This document shows positions 9,301 through 21,760 of a DNA stretch of 64,000 nucleotides, in pieces. The notes beneath the pieces were generated by a model, which saw only the letters and a list, made by a program, of their open reading frames with translations, was not told where the DNA came from and searched no databases. Every line of letters begins with the position of its first letter. Position 1 is the stretch's first letter. The stretch spans positions 2,666,001 to 2,730,000 of the forward strand of contig JAULJL010000033.1 of assembly GCA_030761205.1 (NCBI GenBank), in the 5' to 3' direction. The DNA comes from Fremontodendron californicum (taxonomy: Eukaryota; Streptophyta; Magnoliopsida; Malvales; Malvaceae). The position numbers and the translations under genes are program-made.

Positions 9301-11250
9301 AAGTAAAAAAAATGTATTTTGGTAAAACAGTTTTTTCACCCAATATTCGTACTTTCCTGATTTTTTTGGGCAGTCATCTTTAATCAGAAAATTAATTCGA
9401 TTTTTTTCCCGTGGATTTTTACATGTCCCGAGTCTCCAATATTGTTTTTAGATTTTTTTGAATTTTTAAAAATAGGGTAAAAAATTATGCTTTAAAACTG
9501 GATAGTAGAGGCAGAATTGAATTTGAAGAAAAATCATTTTTCTGTTGTGGTTAAGTTACTTTGAGGGGGCTGATTAGGAAGTTTAGCTACTAACTTAGGG
9601 TAGTTTCTAAGCCTTTTTAAATTCTAAAAATGATTTTTTAAATCTCGGGTTAAGGGTGGTCAAGTCCAGGATTTTAAAATTAGGAAATTAGAGTCATTTA
9701 AAAAGGGTTTAGCTAAGTTTTTATTTTTTATCTAAGCTTTTCAAAATTGTTTTCAAAGTATTTTGGTTTCAATTTTAAAGTTTTTTATTTTTAATCTAAG
9801 TTTTTACAATCACAAAGTATTTTGGTTTTAGATTATTTAATTTGATATATTTTCCTAAGGTAGCCTGATATCTTTTTAGATATACGGATTTTCTTAGTTA
9901 AAGGAAAAAAATACATTCTCATGCATTGCATTTTCCATATTCATGCATACTAGATAATATGTGATTTTTTCAACGTTAATTTTCATGATGGTGTTATTAT
10001 CTTTGATTTAAATTTTTGATATTATATTAATTGTTATATGGTTTTGAATATTTCATGATATCCTATGCTTTTTATTTAGTTATTTTTGTCATATTATTTA
10101 GCATATACTATGTTCATGCATTATTATTTTTATTTTCATGCATATTATATGTTAGCATTATTTTATATTTCATGTCATTTCAAATCATTTAGATTATATG
10201 CCATATCATTTATATTTGCCATGTCATTTAAATCATTTTATTCCATTTAGGATATTTCATTTCATATAGAATATATTATGTTTCCTAGGTCATTTAATTT
10301 CATTTAGAACATATTATGTCACTTAGGATATTTCATTTCATTTAGAATATATCATGTGACTTAGGGTATTTCATTTCATATAGAATATATTATGTTACCT
10401 AAGTCATTTCATTTCATTTAGAATATATCATATGACTTAGGATAATTCATTTTATTTAGAATATGCTATGACATTTAAATTATATACCATTTAGGTTGCA
10501 TTATATTATCTAGACTTTGCTATGTCATTTTATTTATGTCACACTTATTCATATTTTTTAAAATGTTTTGAAAAAGGTAATGATTTTCAATAAAATAAAG
10601 ATATTCCCGAGTTAAAATAATTCATGAGTTCTCTGCCGGGTTTGCTGGGGAGGATATTATCAATTATCATTAATAACGGAATATCTTTTTTAAAACGAGA
10701 ATGATTCGGAAAGTTTTTCAAACTAATAAAAATTTCTATATTTTATCACGTTTGTTGGGGAATATAGGAAAATTTTGAATTTATAAATTTCGGATCATTT
10801 TCAATTAAAAATTGAATTATTTTTCTTTAAATTGGGAATTAACTTGAAATACTAAATTAAAAATCGACTTTTTACCAAGACTTGAGATAACACATGATTA
10901 ATAAGGTACCGTTTTATACGGGCGTTGCGGGGGTGCTAATCCTTCCCCACACGTAACCGAGTCCCGAACCTGCATCTTTGATTTCTCTGGTTTAAAACAC
11001 AGACTTGAAATTGGTTTTAAAAAAATATTTTAATTAATTTTAAAATGTTTTATAAAACCGGTTTTAATAGTTGGCTGATCACACCTAGCCAAAAAAGATT
11101 GGTGGCGACTCCATGTCTTTTTCAAGGTTATTTTCAAAACCTTCGTTTTTCTAGAGAAATTAAGTCAACTTTTTCTCGGTTTTTTTTAATGTCACGCTTA
11201 ACGAATAATAAAGTCTTGCGATGAGGCTTGTTATTTTTTAGGTTGCGACA
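6376..11250 (+). repeat. 3' LTR of Tat element V (about 4.9 kb)
   Basis: Begins TGTAGACACCTAATTTTGT straight after a polypurine tract and ends GGTTGCGACA, the same ends as the LTRs of Z. It contains the AAAAAGTCAA-rich start, about four copies of a ~160-bp repeat (6960-7620), a CATG/TTTCATGC-rich middle, an array based on TTTCATTTAGAATAT (10150-10520) and the terminal GGGCGTTGCGGGGGTGCTAA block. Because it follows a polypurine tract and is not followed by a primer binding site, it is a 3' LTR. The bases GTAAC after it may be one half of the target duplication. Short open frames inside are repeat translations and not genes. Confidence 0.85.
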
Positions 11251-12977
11251 GTAACAATCAAAGCATAGATTGTATAGGAATAACATAAGCAAGGCTCTGA
11301 TACCACTGTTGGGATTCGGCTCATGCTCAAACAGAGATAATGTGTAATTTAATCAGTAGTTAAATTAACAACGCAGCAGAATTAAATAAATCATAGAGAA
11401 TATCGAATCCCCCTAAGGATCTGCCTATGAATTCAAAACGATCAAGCTGTCAAGAACATATAACAATCAAAATCTCATACCTTTATATTAGAGATTGCCT
11501 AAACCTCAAGATAGATTCTTGACGTTCTTGTTCTTGTACATAAAGCTCGCTTGTCGAAAACCAAAGTCGTCCAATTGTCCGACCTCTAACAGTAATCCAC
11601 ACAGGTGATCTGAAAACCTTCGCAAGGTTGAGATTATGTTTTACCAAGACGATGCTAGTAGTCTAGGTTGTGAGAAACCTTCCTCCTCTACCTTAGTTAG
11701 CCTAAAGGAACAAGAAGAATAGAATTCTCCCTTCTCTCTAGCCATTCGGCCGAATCTCACTTGTTAGTGTGCGAGGCACCGTTCCAGGTTCTCCTTAGGT
11801 GGGAGGCGGCAACAACATAAGCATATATATATAAGTAGGTTTAGTGCATGCCAACTATTGCACTAATTGCGCTAAAGCCCTTATACATATTATTAAATAT
11901 TCACAATAAGCCCATAACACTTAATGGATATTTAATCTGGCCCAATCTCATTTTAATTTCAATAATCACCTTTTGTGTGTGACCCATTTGGCCCTTAACA
12001 TGTTGGCAATAAATATAATTAATTCAATTAAGAATTTCCTTCTATATTTATAGATCATGAGCGGCATCTAGCTATGTATCATGACTACCCAAATGTCAAG
12101 AGAGTCATCAAGCTTCGACTAGCCTTTCGTGTACAATATGTCTGTGTAATTCGATCCCTTCATCAAATATCCCGAGATAGGAAAAAGCATGGTTCAATTT
12201 CTACTCTTAATCTATTCCATATTAGATCTGCAGCTTTAATATTAACTCATTAAGTATTGCCTTGGCCAAGGACTTCCATAAGTTAATAGAAGCTAGATAC
12301 ATGTGAGATATGTCCCCTTAATCACTTGGGGTGATGAATCCTCTCTGGACCACTCATTCATCTTCATATGCTTCATGTCATACCCAATAACACCCTATTT
12401 TAAGCATCGTCATGATTGGCACCCGTTCGTGATGAAATCTAAGTATGACAGTTCACATACAAGATGACCTGGTGTCACAAGTCAAATGATTACTTACACT
12501 ACTGACACATGAGAGTATATACCATAGACACTTGAGTGAAATACCAAATGGAACTCTTATAGCGGGTCATGTTAATTGAACTTGTTCAACTAACAAGCAC
12601 CCATATGTTATCCCCAAGTATCTCTATACTTTTAACCTATAAGACCGGTTGCATGTATCAAGTGCATGAAGGCTTAACATATGCCAGTCTTTGAGCATTG
12701 TCAATGCCCTGTCTTGACAATACAATGACTAGGAACAGTTTAGAAACACGACATTGATGCATAAGGATCCTCGTAATTGTAACACGTTAAGATTCCTTTG
12801 CAATGCCATTATGTCTCATGGGCTTTATCTTCACAAGTCATTTATAACAATTATAACAATACTCATGGATAAAGAATTACCTCAATTATAATTGATAAAC
12901 TATAATGTGCAATACATGAATATATAAATAGTGTTTTACAAGCCTAACTAGATTGCCTTGTAGGGCTTACACCAACA
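11251..12977 (-). mobile_element. Ty1/copia fragment: leader, primer site and 5' LTR, antisense
   Basis: Read on the minus strand, an LTR of 1671 bp (12977 down to 11307) starts TGTTGGTGTAAGCCC and ends CCCAACA. One base later comes TGGTATCAGAGC (complement of 11294-11305), the initiator-Met tRNA primer site typical of copia elements. A further 43 bp of leader then ends exactly where LTR V ends at 11250. The rest of this copia element is missing from the window. The simplest reading is that element V inserted into the copia leader. The outer edge at 12977 abuts the leader of element X; GAGAG at 12978-12982 could be its target duplication. Confidence 0.8.
11294..11305 (-). other. Copia primer binding site (tRNA-iMet)
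   Basis: GCTCTGATACCA on the plus strand reads TGGTATCAGAGC on the minus strand, complementary to the 3' end of initiator-Met tRNA and one base from the LTR end at 11307. Confidence 0.85.
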
Positions 12978-15195
12978 GAGAGCAAAGTAACTAAGCCTTC
13001 GTGATTAACAATCCGCATGGTTTAGTGAAACACTTTCGGAGTACTAAATTACTTAAGCCTTCGTGATTAACAATCCGCATGGGCTAGGGAAATAGACTCT
13101 AACGAATTGAACCCGCTTTTATCGGGGTGCCTTACTAGACTTCACCGGCGACAGTGAGGAACAATTTGGGGCTTTTAAAATTGATTCACCTTCATATAGT
13201 TAACCTAAGCGAAGCCATGCCTGATTTTCGATTAGATATCCTGAAGCTAAGAATACATGGAGGAATATTTCCAATCCTTTTACTTTCTATTCTACATTCT
13301 GAATAAATTTACCTTTGCAAATCAGGCAATGATGAACGCACATCGCCCATAATAAGTTTTGAAAATACCAAAATGTTTTTGCATGCATATTTTTATTGCT
13401 CTTTGGTTGGTTAATGCGTTACACTATTCTTGATCTTTATTTTAATAAATTGTTGGGGTATTTAGGATAAGGGCTATAGAATAGGTGGTGAAAGGTTTGT
13501 TTTGTTCCTCCATATACATTGCACTTGGATTTGCATAACATGAGCTCTATACCCAAGTTCCACTCCTTTAAGTGGAAGTAAAGTAGCTATGCTCTAGTGA
13601 TAATCCTCCGCATTGGCTAGCAAAATACTTTCGGAGTATAAATTACCTAAGCTCTCGTGATGATCCTCCGCATGGGCTAGGGAAATATTCTCTAACGAAT
13701 TGAACCCGCATTTATCGGGGTGCTTTACTAGCCTTCACAGGCGATAGTGAGGAACAATTCGGGGCCTTTAGAACCAATTCACTCTATATAATGAACATAG
13801 ACGAAGCTATGCCGGATTTTTGATAGTTATACTGAAGTTAGGAACACATGGAGGGACATTTCTAAACCTTTTGTTACCTATTTTACACTCTGAATAAGTG
13901 TTGAAGATCGGGCAACGATGAACGTACATCGCCCGTAGTAAATTTTAGTTTCCACCCTAAAGGCATTGTGATGCTTAAATAAATAGATACTGTTGGGGCA
14001 AATATTCATTATGTTTTTTGAAATTGAGAATATAAAATTTTTTCAAACATTTGCATTTTGCACATTTCATGCATATATGAATAGAGCATGTACATTTATG
14101 GTTGTATTGTTGATCTCATTTCTTTGCAATAAACAGATAGTGATAATAATTCCATTTGATGATTTCATAAACATCCATTGGTTGAATAATAATTATAGAC
14201 CGGTAGTGTTAAATGAACATTTGCATATTGTACCATAGTAGGATCCACTACTTCGAAATTCTTTTGAAAAATAATATGTTAGTTTTTTGTGGAAGAAACA
14301 TGTTTCAAAAATCATAGATTAAATTTGGAGGCAAATCTTGCATAATGAGATTTTTGAATAATCAAAATTTGGTCCCACCAATTTCGTGTAATCGTTAATT
14401 AATTTCTTTGTATATACCTTTGTGTTAATTCATTTATTCTTTATATCACATTTTGACATCATGTTACAGTCCTAACATGCAAGGTTATTCATTGTAGAAT
14501 ATATTTGTGATATACATGGTCATTCTTTGTATATACCCTTGCGTTAATTTATGAATTCTTTACATGTATCATATGGACATCATGCTATAGTCATAGCATG
14601 CATGGTCATTCATTATAGAATGCATTTATGACATGCATGGTCATTATCTATACATACCCTTGTATCAATTTATCCATTCTTTATAGACATCACGTTAACA
14701 TCAGATTGCATTCATGACGAACATAGTCAACATGATTTCTCTGTATATGTCCATGCATTAATTAGGTTGACATCAGGTTGCATTCATGGCATATATAGTC
14801 ATCAGGATATGCTCATGCATTAATATGTCATAATGGCATTAAGTTGCATTCATGACATACATAGCTGGTCAACATGATTTCTTCGTATATACCCATGCAT
14901 TAATTAATTTATTCTTTACATGCATCGTGTTGACATCATGTTGCATTCATAACACATATGATCACTCATAGGGGAGTGAATTTAGGACATGCATGGTCAC
15001 GCATTGTATATATATTTGTACATTGACTTGCATGCATTATATTGGCATCATGTTACATTCACAACATTCATGGCTCATTCATCGTAAAATACATTAATGA
15101 GATGAATTAGAAATTGGCTTAGCTTTAAGAACTTTCAAAGAGATTTTTTTTTTTTTAAATCAGAGGTATAAAAGTGACTGAGAACCTGTTCAATA
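12978..15195 (+). other. 5' leader of old Tat element X, internally duplicated
   Basis: Non-coding leader homologous to Z's leader at about 27060-27370 (shared CTAACGAATTGAACCCGC, TTATCGGGGTGC and ACATGGAGGAA). The block appears twice, at about 12980-13370 and 13445-13930, offset by ~593 bp, each copy itself holding two near-identical short units. From about 14390 to 15110 there is a second degenerate tandem series built on ACATGCATGGTCATTC, CATTAATT and TTGACATCATGTTGCATTCA. X's own primer site and 5' LTR are not visible. A short open frame at 13993-14238 has no recognisable content. Confidence 0.7.
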
Positions 15196-17110
15196 TTGTC
15201 AGGATTCATGGAAAGAGAAAATTTAGATGAAATGGAAAAAATGAGACAGGCTCTAGAGGAAACGCAAGAAAGGATAAATAGAAATCATGAAGACTATCGA
15301 GAACAAATGGCTAAACTGATGGAATTGATGTCCGCCACTATCAAAGGCAAGGGGCATATTGAGGTCTCTGCTGAGAAAGAAAAAACCATGAAGTGTAAGA
15401 ACTTGGCTAGAATAGAGAGAATGGAATAGGTTCAGCAAGAGATGAAGGAAGAAGTGATTAGAATTGAATAAGAGATCCAAGAGAAAACGATTAAGTTGAT
15501 AGAGATAATACCCTTCATTGTCAAAGAAAAGGGACAAGTTGAGAGTTCTACTACAAAAGGAAAATAAAAAGTCTTGGGAAACAATTCAAGGAATTACCTC
15601 TCTTGCCCAGGTGAGGTAAAAGTAATTAAAGGGTAGAATTCTCAAGGCATACAGCCACAAGATAAAACGAGGTATCAGCTATTAGAGGAAAGGCTTCGAG
15701 TATTAGAAAGAACAAATGGATTTGAGAGCGTAGATGCAAATGAACTTTGCTTGGTCTACAATTTAGTCATTCCACCTAAATTTGAAGTCCCCAGCTTCGA
15801 GATATATGACGGGACAACTAATCCAATGACCCATCTGAAAATGTTCTACCAAAGGATGATAAGCCATGCGGATAATGATAAGTTATTGGTCTATTGTTTT
15901 TAAGATAGCCTCAGTGGGTGTGCAAGCATATGGTATAATCAGCTGAGAAGGAATCAGATTGCTTCTTGGAGTGATTTGGCTAAAGATTTTTATAACTGAT
16001 ACAAGCATGTGATTGACATGATGCCGGACCGTCTCTTTTTGCAAAATATGAGAAAGAAAGCCACTGAAAGCTTCGAAGAGTATTCTCGTACATGGAAAGA
16101 TATAGTGGCCCAAGTACAGTCGCCTTTAACTAAAAAAAAGTTGTTGTCCTATTTGCAAATACACTGTAGGCCCCATGCTATGACGAGCTCGCTAGTAATG
16201 CCACGAAGGACTCTGCGGGTAGGATAATCCCAAAAGAGATAATGAAGGAGATAGCCAAAAATGGAAAGCTCAAAGCAGGTGAGACATCCGATAGCAAGGG
16301 AAACTGGGAACCCCAGAGAAAGTAAAAGATATCTAGTGTATGACCTATGGTGGGCAACAGATGGGAAGCTTTGTCCTATATCCTCCACAACCGATGTACC
16401 ATTAGTTCTACCCTTCCGTGAACAATATGTATCGGGATCTTTACTTATACCCGATGTCCTCTTAATATAATTATTTGTCAAATCTCCAACCTCAGGCTAG
16501 CCAGGGAAAGTCAAAGAATATTCGAAAAAGAGATCAGTTTGAGCCACTATCCATTTCTTACTCTGAGTTGTTGCCCTAGCTTTTTGAGAGTTGACTTCTC
16601 ACTTGAGTGTCGGTAAAGCCTATTCGACCCCCATACCCAAGCTGGTATGATGAAAATGCATTTTGTGGTTATCATTGCGGGATTCTAGTTTATTTCATAG
16701 AAAATTATCTGTCTCTAAAGCGGAAGGTTCAAGCGCTAATCAATAACGGGCAGTTAGATCTTGAAAAGAACAAAAATCAGATAATAGGAGAACACCACTG
16801 TTTGTTCATTGTAAGACAAGTGGGGATGTCAGGATGGGAAAGAAAGGCATACAGGGGTTTATGAAGCAAGAAAGAAATCAAGTTGACCCAATCCTGTGTC
16901 ATACAGAGAGCTGCTACCTCAACTCATCCAGAATTACCTTATGAAACCCATGCAATTAGAGCTTCTGACGCCCCCTTATTCGAGCTATTTTGATGCTAAT
17001 GAGTGTTGTGGTTATCATTCTGGCAATCAAGGTCACTCAACGAACTGCCCCGCTTTAAAGTACAAGGTCAGGGATCTTCATAGCATTTGTCAAATTCTCA
17101 TTTCCTAATG
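15196..17110 (+). pseudogene. Decayed gag of Tat element X
   Basis: The N-terminal coiled-coil part is visible at 15196-15429 (REQMAKLMELMSATIKGKG), with a second, more decayed copy following. The retrotransposon gag domain lies at about 15670-16230 in broken frames. Recognisable pieces are QLLEERLRVLE, PPKFEVPSFEIYDGTTNP, ASIWYNQLRRNQIASWSDLA and PDRLFLQNMRKKATESFEEY. Stops interrupt at about 15901 and 15998. Two knuckle-bearing stretches follow at about 16640-16780 and 16960-17080 (CGYHSGNQGHSTNC). All align with gag of Z and W but are far more diverged. Protease, RT, RNase H and integrase are absent; the coding region stops here and foreign sequence follows. Confidence 0.75.
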
Positions 17111-17124
17111 CCTCAGATAATGTT

Positions 17125-17800
17125 TTTGGGATAGGACTATATTTAGACTAGTAAGAAAGGCCTTGTGGTTATGAGAAAGATTTTTATATGAGATGAACAA
17201 ATATAGAGGATGTTTAGTACAAGTGTTGGTTCCTTTTCGAAGAGCAATTGGAACATCATAATCTTTTTGTTCAAGTGTTTCGGAGATGTTATCATTGGGT
17301 GAAGTAATTACCTCGACACTACCAGAAAATTTCCTTGTTGGAGGATGGTAACATTTGTAGCCCTTTTGAGTGGAGGAATAGCCAACGAAGATACATTTTA
17401 GAGCTCGAGGATCAAGTTTACTTCTGTTTTAAGAAAGCACATGAACAAAGGCAACGCAACTAAATATCTTTGGGACAAAAGATTATTAGATGCGTTGCAG
17501 TTTGGAAAGAAATGTGTGAGGACCTGCATTGGACTTTTGAAGCCAAGAACTCTTGTAGGAAGTCTGTTGATAAGATGAGCAGCAGTTAAAACCCCCTCCC
17601 TCTACTATTTTTTTGGAACATTTTTTTTAAACAAGAAAGCCCTTGTGCTAGCTAGAAGGTGACCATTCTTTCATTCGACCACTCCATTTTTGTTGAGGTG
17701 TGCTAACACAAGAAGACTCATGTATTATGCCCTATTTTTGGAAATAAGGAGAGAGAAATTGATTAAAAAAAATCTTTCGCATTGTCAGATCGAAATCTCT
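17125..17800 (-). pseudogene. Ty1/copia pol fragment (integrase C-part to RT start), antisense and decayed
   Basis: The minus strand reads a degenerate copia polyprotein. It begins with the integrase core (RFRSDNAKDFF, then TPQQ followed by a damaged N-G-V-x-E-R-x-N stretch) and continues with TAAHLINRLPTRVLGFKSP, PRALKCIFVGYSSTQKGYKC, YHPPTRKFLV and the lead-in to RT (VPIALRKGTNTCTKHPLY). Several frameshifts and stops. It occupies the place where pro-pol of X should be, directly before X's 3' UTR repeats. It cannot be part of the copia LTR fragment at 11251-12977 in a simple way, because the body of that element would lie to its left. Confidence 0.75.
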
Positions 17801-18650
17801 TTATCCCAACCCCAACTCATTCTACTTCTCAAATGAGTCGAACCCCGAGACCATCGTCGAGGTATTTTTCTTTTGTTTTTAAATCGAACTCGTCCTGCTT
17901 CTCAAATGTGTCGAGCCCCGAGACCTTCGTCGAGGTATATTCCTTTCATTTTCAAGTCAAATTTATTTTACAAATGAACCAAACACAAGATCATTCTTAA
18001 AGTATTTCCTTTTGTTTTAAATCGAATTCATTTTGCTTCTCAAATGAGTTGAGCCCCGAGACCATCGTCGAGGTATTTTCTTTGTTTTAAGTCGAACTCG
18101 TTCTGCTTCTCAAATGAGTCGAGCCCTAAGACTATCATCGAGGTATTTTCTTTTGTTTTTAAATGAAACTCGTTCTACTTCTCAAATGAGTCGAGCCCCG
18201 AGACCACCGTCGAGGTATATTTCTTTCGTTTTCAAGTCAATTTATTTTCCAAATGAATCAAACCCAGGATTATTCTTAAGGCATTCCTTTTGTTTTTAAA
18301 ATCAAACTCGTTCTGCTTCTCAAATGAGTTGAGCCTCGATACCGTAGTCGAGGTATTTCCTTTTGTTTCTAAAATCGAACTTGTTCTGCTTCTCAAATGA
18401 GTCGAGCCCAGAGACCATCGTCGAGGTATTTTTCTTTTGTTTTAAATCGAACTCGTTCTACTTCTTAAATGAGTCGAGCCCCAAGACCATCATCGAGGTA
18501 TTTCCTTTTGTTTCTAATCGAACTCATTCTGCTTCTCAAATAAGTCACGCCCTGAGACCATCGTCGAGGTATTTCCCTTTTGTTTTAAATCGAGCTCGTT
18601 CTGTTTCTCAAATGATCGAGCCCCAGTATTTTCTTCGCTTACAAATCGAA
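17800..18650 (+). repeat. 3' UTR tandem array of element X (~70-bp unit)
   Basis: About twelve diverged copies of a unit holding AATCGAACTCGTTCTGCTTC, TCAAATGAGTCGAGCC and GAGACCATCGTCGAGGTATT. It is the same unit as the 72-bp array of Z (38700-39775), but copies differ more from one another, as expected for an older element. Short open frames here are repeat translations. Confidence 0.8.
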
Positions 18651-18966
18651 CTCGTTTTCTTAAGACAAGTCAAGCCTTGATTAGTCAGGGAACTCAATTT
18701 AAGGACAAAATTTTCTATTTTCTTCGTTTGCAAATCGAACTCGTTTCCATAAGACGGGTCGAGCCTTGATTAGTCAGGGAACTCAATTTAAGGACAAAAT
18801 CTTCAATTTATAGCTTTTTCAAAAAAAATGAAAAAAAATGGAAAATGATGAAAACTCCTTTCCCTTTCCTTCACATGAGATTTCACTAACCAGGCAAAAT
18901 TAGTGTTTGTTTATCTTTGCCTGATACCTGATTCCTAATTCTCAGCAATAGCCAAAGAGGGGCAGC
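18651..18966 (+). other. 3' UTR end of element X and polypurine tract
   Basis: Two copies of the CGAGCCTTGATTAGTCAGGG block (about 18670 and 18760) are followed by a purine-rich stretch and CAATAGCCAAAGAGGGGCAGC. The polypurine tract is 18952-18966, directly before the LTR. Confidence 0.75.
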
Positions 18967-20088
18967 TGTAGACACCTAATTTTGTTTGGGCCACTCAATC
19001 AGGTTTTTTTTCTTCCTAAAATGATGTTTTAGAGTGTAAAAAGTATTTTCTCATCCTATAGGCAGTACTTTGAGACTTAGTTTAAGAAAACAAGCATAAA
19101 AAGTCAATCTTGAAAAAGTTAACCTCGAAAGTCAACTTTAAAAAGTCAAGCACTAAAAAGTCAACCCACTTTCAAAATCAAAGATTCAAAGTTCAATTGA
19201 ACAATGGTGAAAGAATTTTGATAATCAAAGGTATACAATGAAAGATACGAAGTTCGGAAGTTGGGTTACGAAAATTTAGTGCAAAAGAAACCCTAGTTTA
19301 GAAAATTTGGGGAAAAGTGCTCAAACGATCAAATTGGTCAAAATTGGAGGTTCCAAATGGAAGATAAGTAATGAATACAGGTAAGGGAGAGGCTATCTGG
19401 AAGCAAAACTAAAGGAAAAGTCAATTTGGAAGAAAACCGAGAATTAGGGTTTTTGGTGGATTTTGGTGAAATTGGGAAAATTATAGAAATGGCCCTATTC
19501 AGTAAAACTAAAGCCCTTAATTGATGAGGAGTGAGTAAACAAGGATAGCCCAAGGCTCAGTTTGAAGTAATTCCGAGAAAAGAGCCGATTGAAGGAAAAA
19601 CAAAAAAAAAATGAGGAAATTCCCAATACTAAAAAAAGGAAAAATAAATCAGAGGGGAATTCGATCGTAAAAATTAGGCTTTTTTGGACCAACTCCAATT
19701 CAATATATGACAAAGGCACTGAAAAAGTAAATCTGAAAATCGAACTTGTTTTGAGTAAAACCGGGCTTCGAAGGTAAAACCGCAAATTTGGAAAATTTAA
19801 GAAAAATAGAAAATGAGCTCAAAAAATTACCAAAACTTCCAGATCTCAATCTTAAATTATTTGGAAGAGGTCGGCAAACAAAAATCCAAATTCAGAGTTC
19901 GTTTACAAAATGGCAAATTTCAGGCCCACTAAGCTAAAAATTCCATAAGATAATTCTCGAAAAAATAGCAAATGTGTTCGAAAAATTCTGAAAATCTCCA
20001 GATCTCAATTTAAATTATTTGGAAGAGATTGGTGAAAGGAAATTTGGATTAGGAGCTCATTTGCAAAATAGAAAATTTTGGGCCCACC

Positions 20089-21230
20089 TAGGGCTGTAAT
20101 CGAACCGAGTCGAACCCGAATAGTGAGAAGCTCGAGATCAAGCTCGATTCAAAACTCGTGGCTTGAAGCTCGGCTCGAGCTCGATTGAGTATCATTTTTT
20201 AAGCTCGAGCTCGGCTCGAGATAAAATCAAACTATTCGAGCTTGACTCGATTAGAATCGTTTACTCGATTTATCTACTCGAGCTCGTGTTCACGCTCGAA
20301 TTAAATTTTTTTCATATACCAATTTTTTGTATTTATCGAATTTAATAAATAAAAATCAAGATTAGTCCTCTTTTTAACCTTAAAAAAAATCTTCAGAAAG
20401 CATTAAATTTACAAAGTGAAAGCATTGACCGATACTAGTTCGAAGAAGATCAAATTCAAAACAAAAGAGAAAAAAAAATCAATTCTCATAAGATCTACAA
20501 AGAAACCACAAATGTAATGAAGCAGATCAAGCAAAGTAAAGGTCGAGATAAAAGAGAAGCAGATCAAGCTAAATCTAACTCTATGAAATTCGCTAGAAAC
20601 TTGTAGAAGCCTAGACCTCAGTTCCATCATCGACAAAACATCAAAATCCACAGATCGGTCGATTTGAAGTGAAATAAAAAGCGAAGTGAAAAGTTTTACT
20701 TGAACAAGAAAAGAACGAGATGGGAGTTTTAGAAAGTGAGGGAGAAAGAGAAAGAGTGGAAGAAGAAGCAGAAAACGACGACCATTTAGTTTTCTTTTTC
20801 TCTCTTCTATCTAGTCTGGTGGTGATGCTGGTAAAGACAGAAATGGAGAGTGAGAGAAGAGAAGAGAAAGGAAGAAAGTTGGCGCTTGGATGAGAGTGAG
20901 ATTGTGGCTGTGGAGTGGGAGAGAAGGTGAGGGGGGGAGAGAAAGAGGCGGCACAACTGAGGGAGGGAAAAAATAGGTTTTAGGGCTTTTTTAAGTATAT
21001 ATATATATATATTAAGGATAAAATAGTAAAATTAATAATAAAAATATTATAAATAAAAAAGCTCGATTAGGCTCGCGAGCTGCTCGAATCGGGTATTAAG
21101 ATACTCAAACTCGGCTCGCTCGATAGCTCGAGCTGCTAGAGCTCGACTCGAAAATGTTCGAATCATATTTGAGTATTTTTTAGTCGAACTCGAGTAGCTT
21201 GCGAGCACAGGTGTCTCATTTACACCCCTA
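20089..21230. mobile_element. Non-autonomous hAT-type element (1142 bp) in the X LTR
   Basis: Ends are inverted: TAGGGCTGTAATCGA on the left and TTTACACCCCTA on the right (complement TAGGGGTGTAAA). The flanks are GGCCCACC and GGCCCATT, an 8-bp target duplication with mutations; the nearby LTR repeat reads GGCCCACT, consistent with the original site. An 8-bp duplication points to hAT. Both subterminal regions are packed with CTCGAGCTCGGCTCGAGC-type motifs in opposite orientations. The middle has AT runs and a (TA)n stretch near 20996-21012. No transposase could be found, so it would need enzyme from elsewhere. Confidence 0.75.
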
Positions 21231-21760
21231 GGCCCATTAAGCTGAAATTCAAGAAGATAAATCCAAGAAAAATAGCAAATGAGCTAAAAAAATTATGAAA
21301 ACTTCCAGATCTCAATTTTAAATTATTTGGAAGAGATTGGCGAAGAAAAATTTGGATTCGGAGCTCGTTTGAAAAATGGTAAAAGTTCGGGTGCACTAAA
21401 GGGTAATTTTGGAAGAAAAATTCGAGAAAAATAGGAAATGGGCTCGGAAGATTATGAAAACTTCCAGCATTAAATTTTTTATTATTTAGGAAGGATTGAT
21501 AAAAGAAAATTTGAATTTGGAGTCTGTTTTCTATTTAATTAGGTTTGGGAGCCAAAAAGGTTATTTTATCGAAGAAATTGAAGAGGGCCTTTCTTGTAAT
21601 TAAAAAATAGAGATTGAGCTAGAATACGAAGGGGCAGCCGGCCAAGCCCATAGTGGAGAGTGATTTTGCTAAGTTCTTGCATCCAAAGGCTAAGAATGGA
21701 TAGTAAGATAGTTATTTTTTTATCAAGCCTTTGTAATTGTGCCACATAGACCAATGCATG

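Noticed and set aside
13993..14238. 81-codon ORF in the X leader
   Set aside because: No domain, lies in non-coding leader, absent from Z.
6376..18966. Reading 6376-11250 as the 5' LTR of element X
   Set aside because: It follows a polypurine tract and 3' UTR repeats, and is followed by copia sequence rather than a tRNA-Arg primer site, so a 3' LTR of a separate element fits better. A recombined shared LTR cannot be fully excluded.
20163..20651. Short ORFs inside the hAT-type element
   Set aside because: No transposase motif; composed of subterminal repeats and simple sequence.
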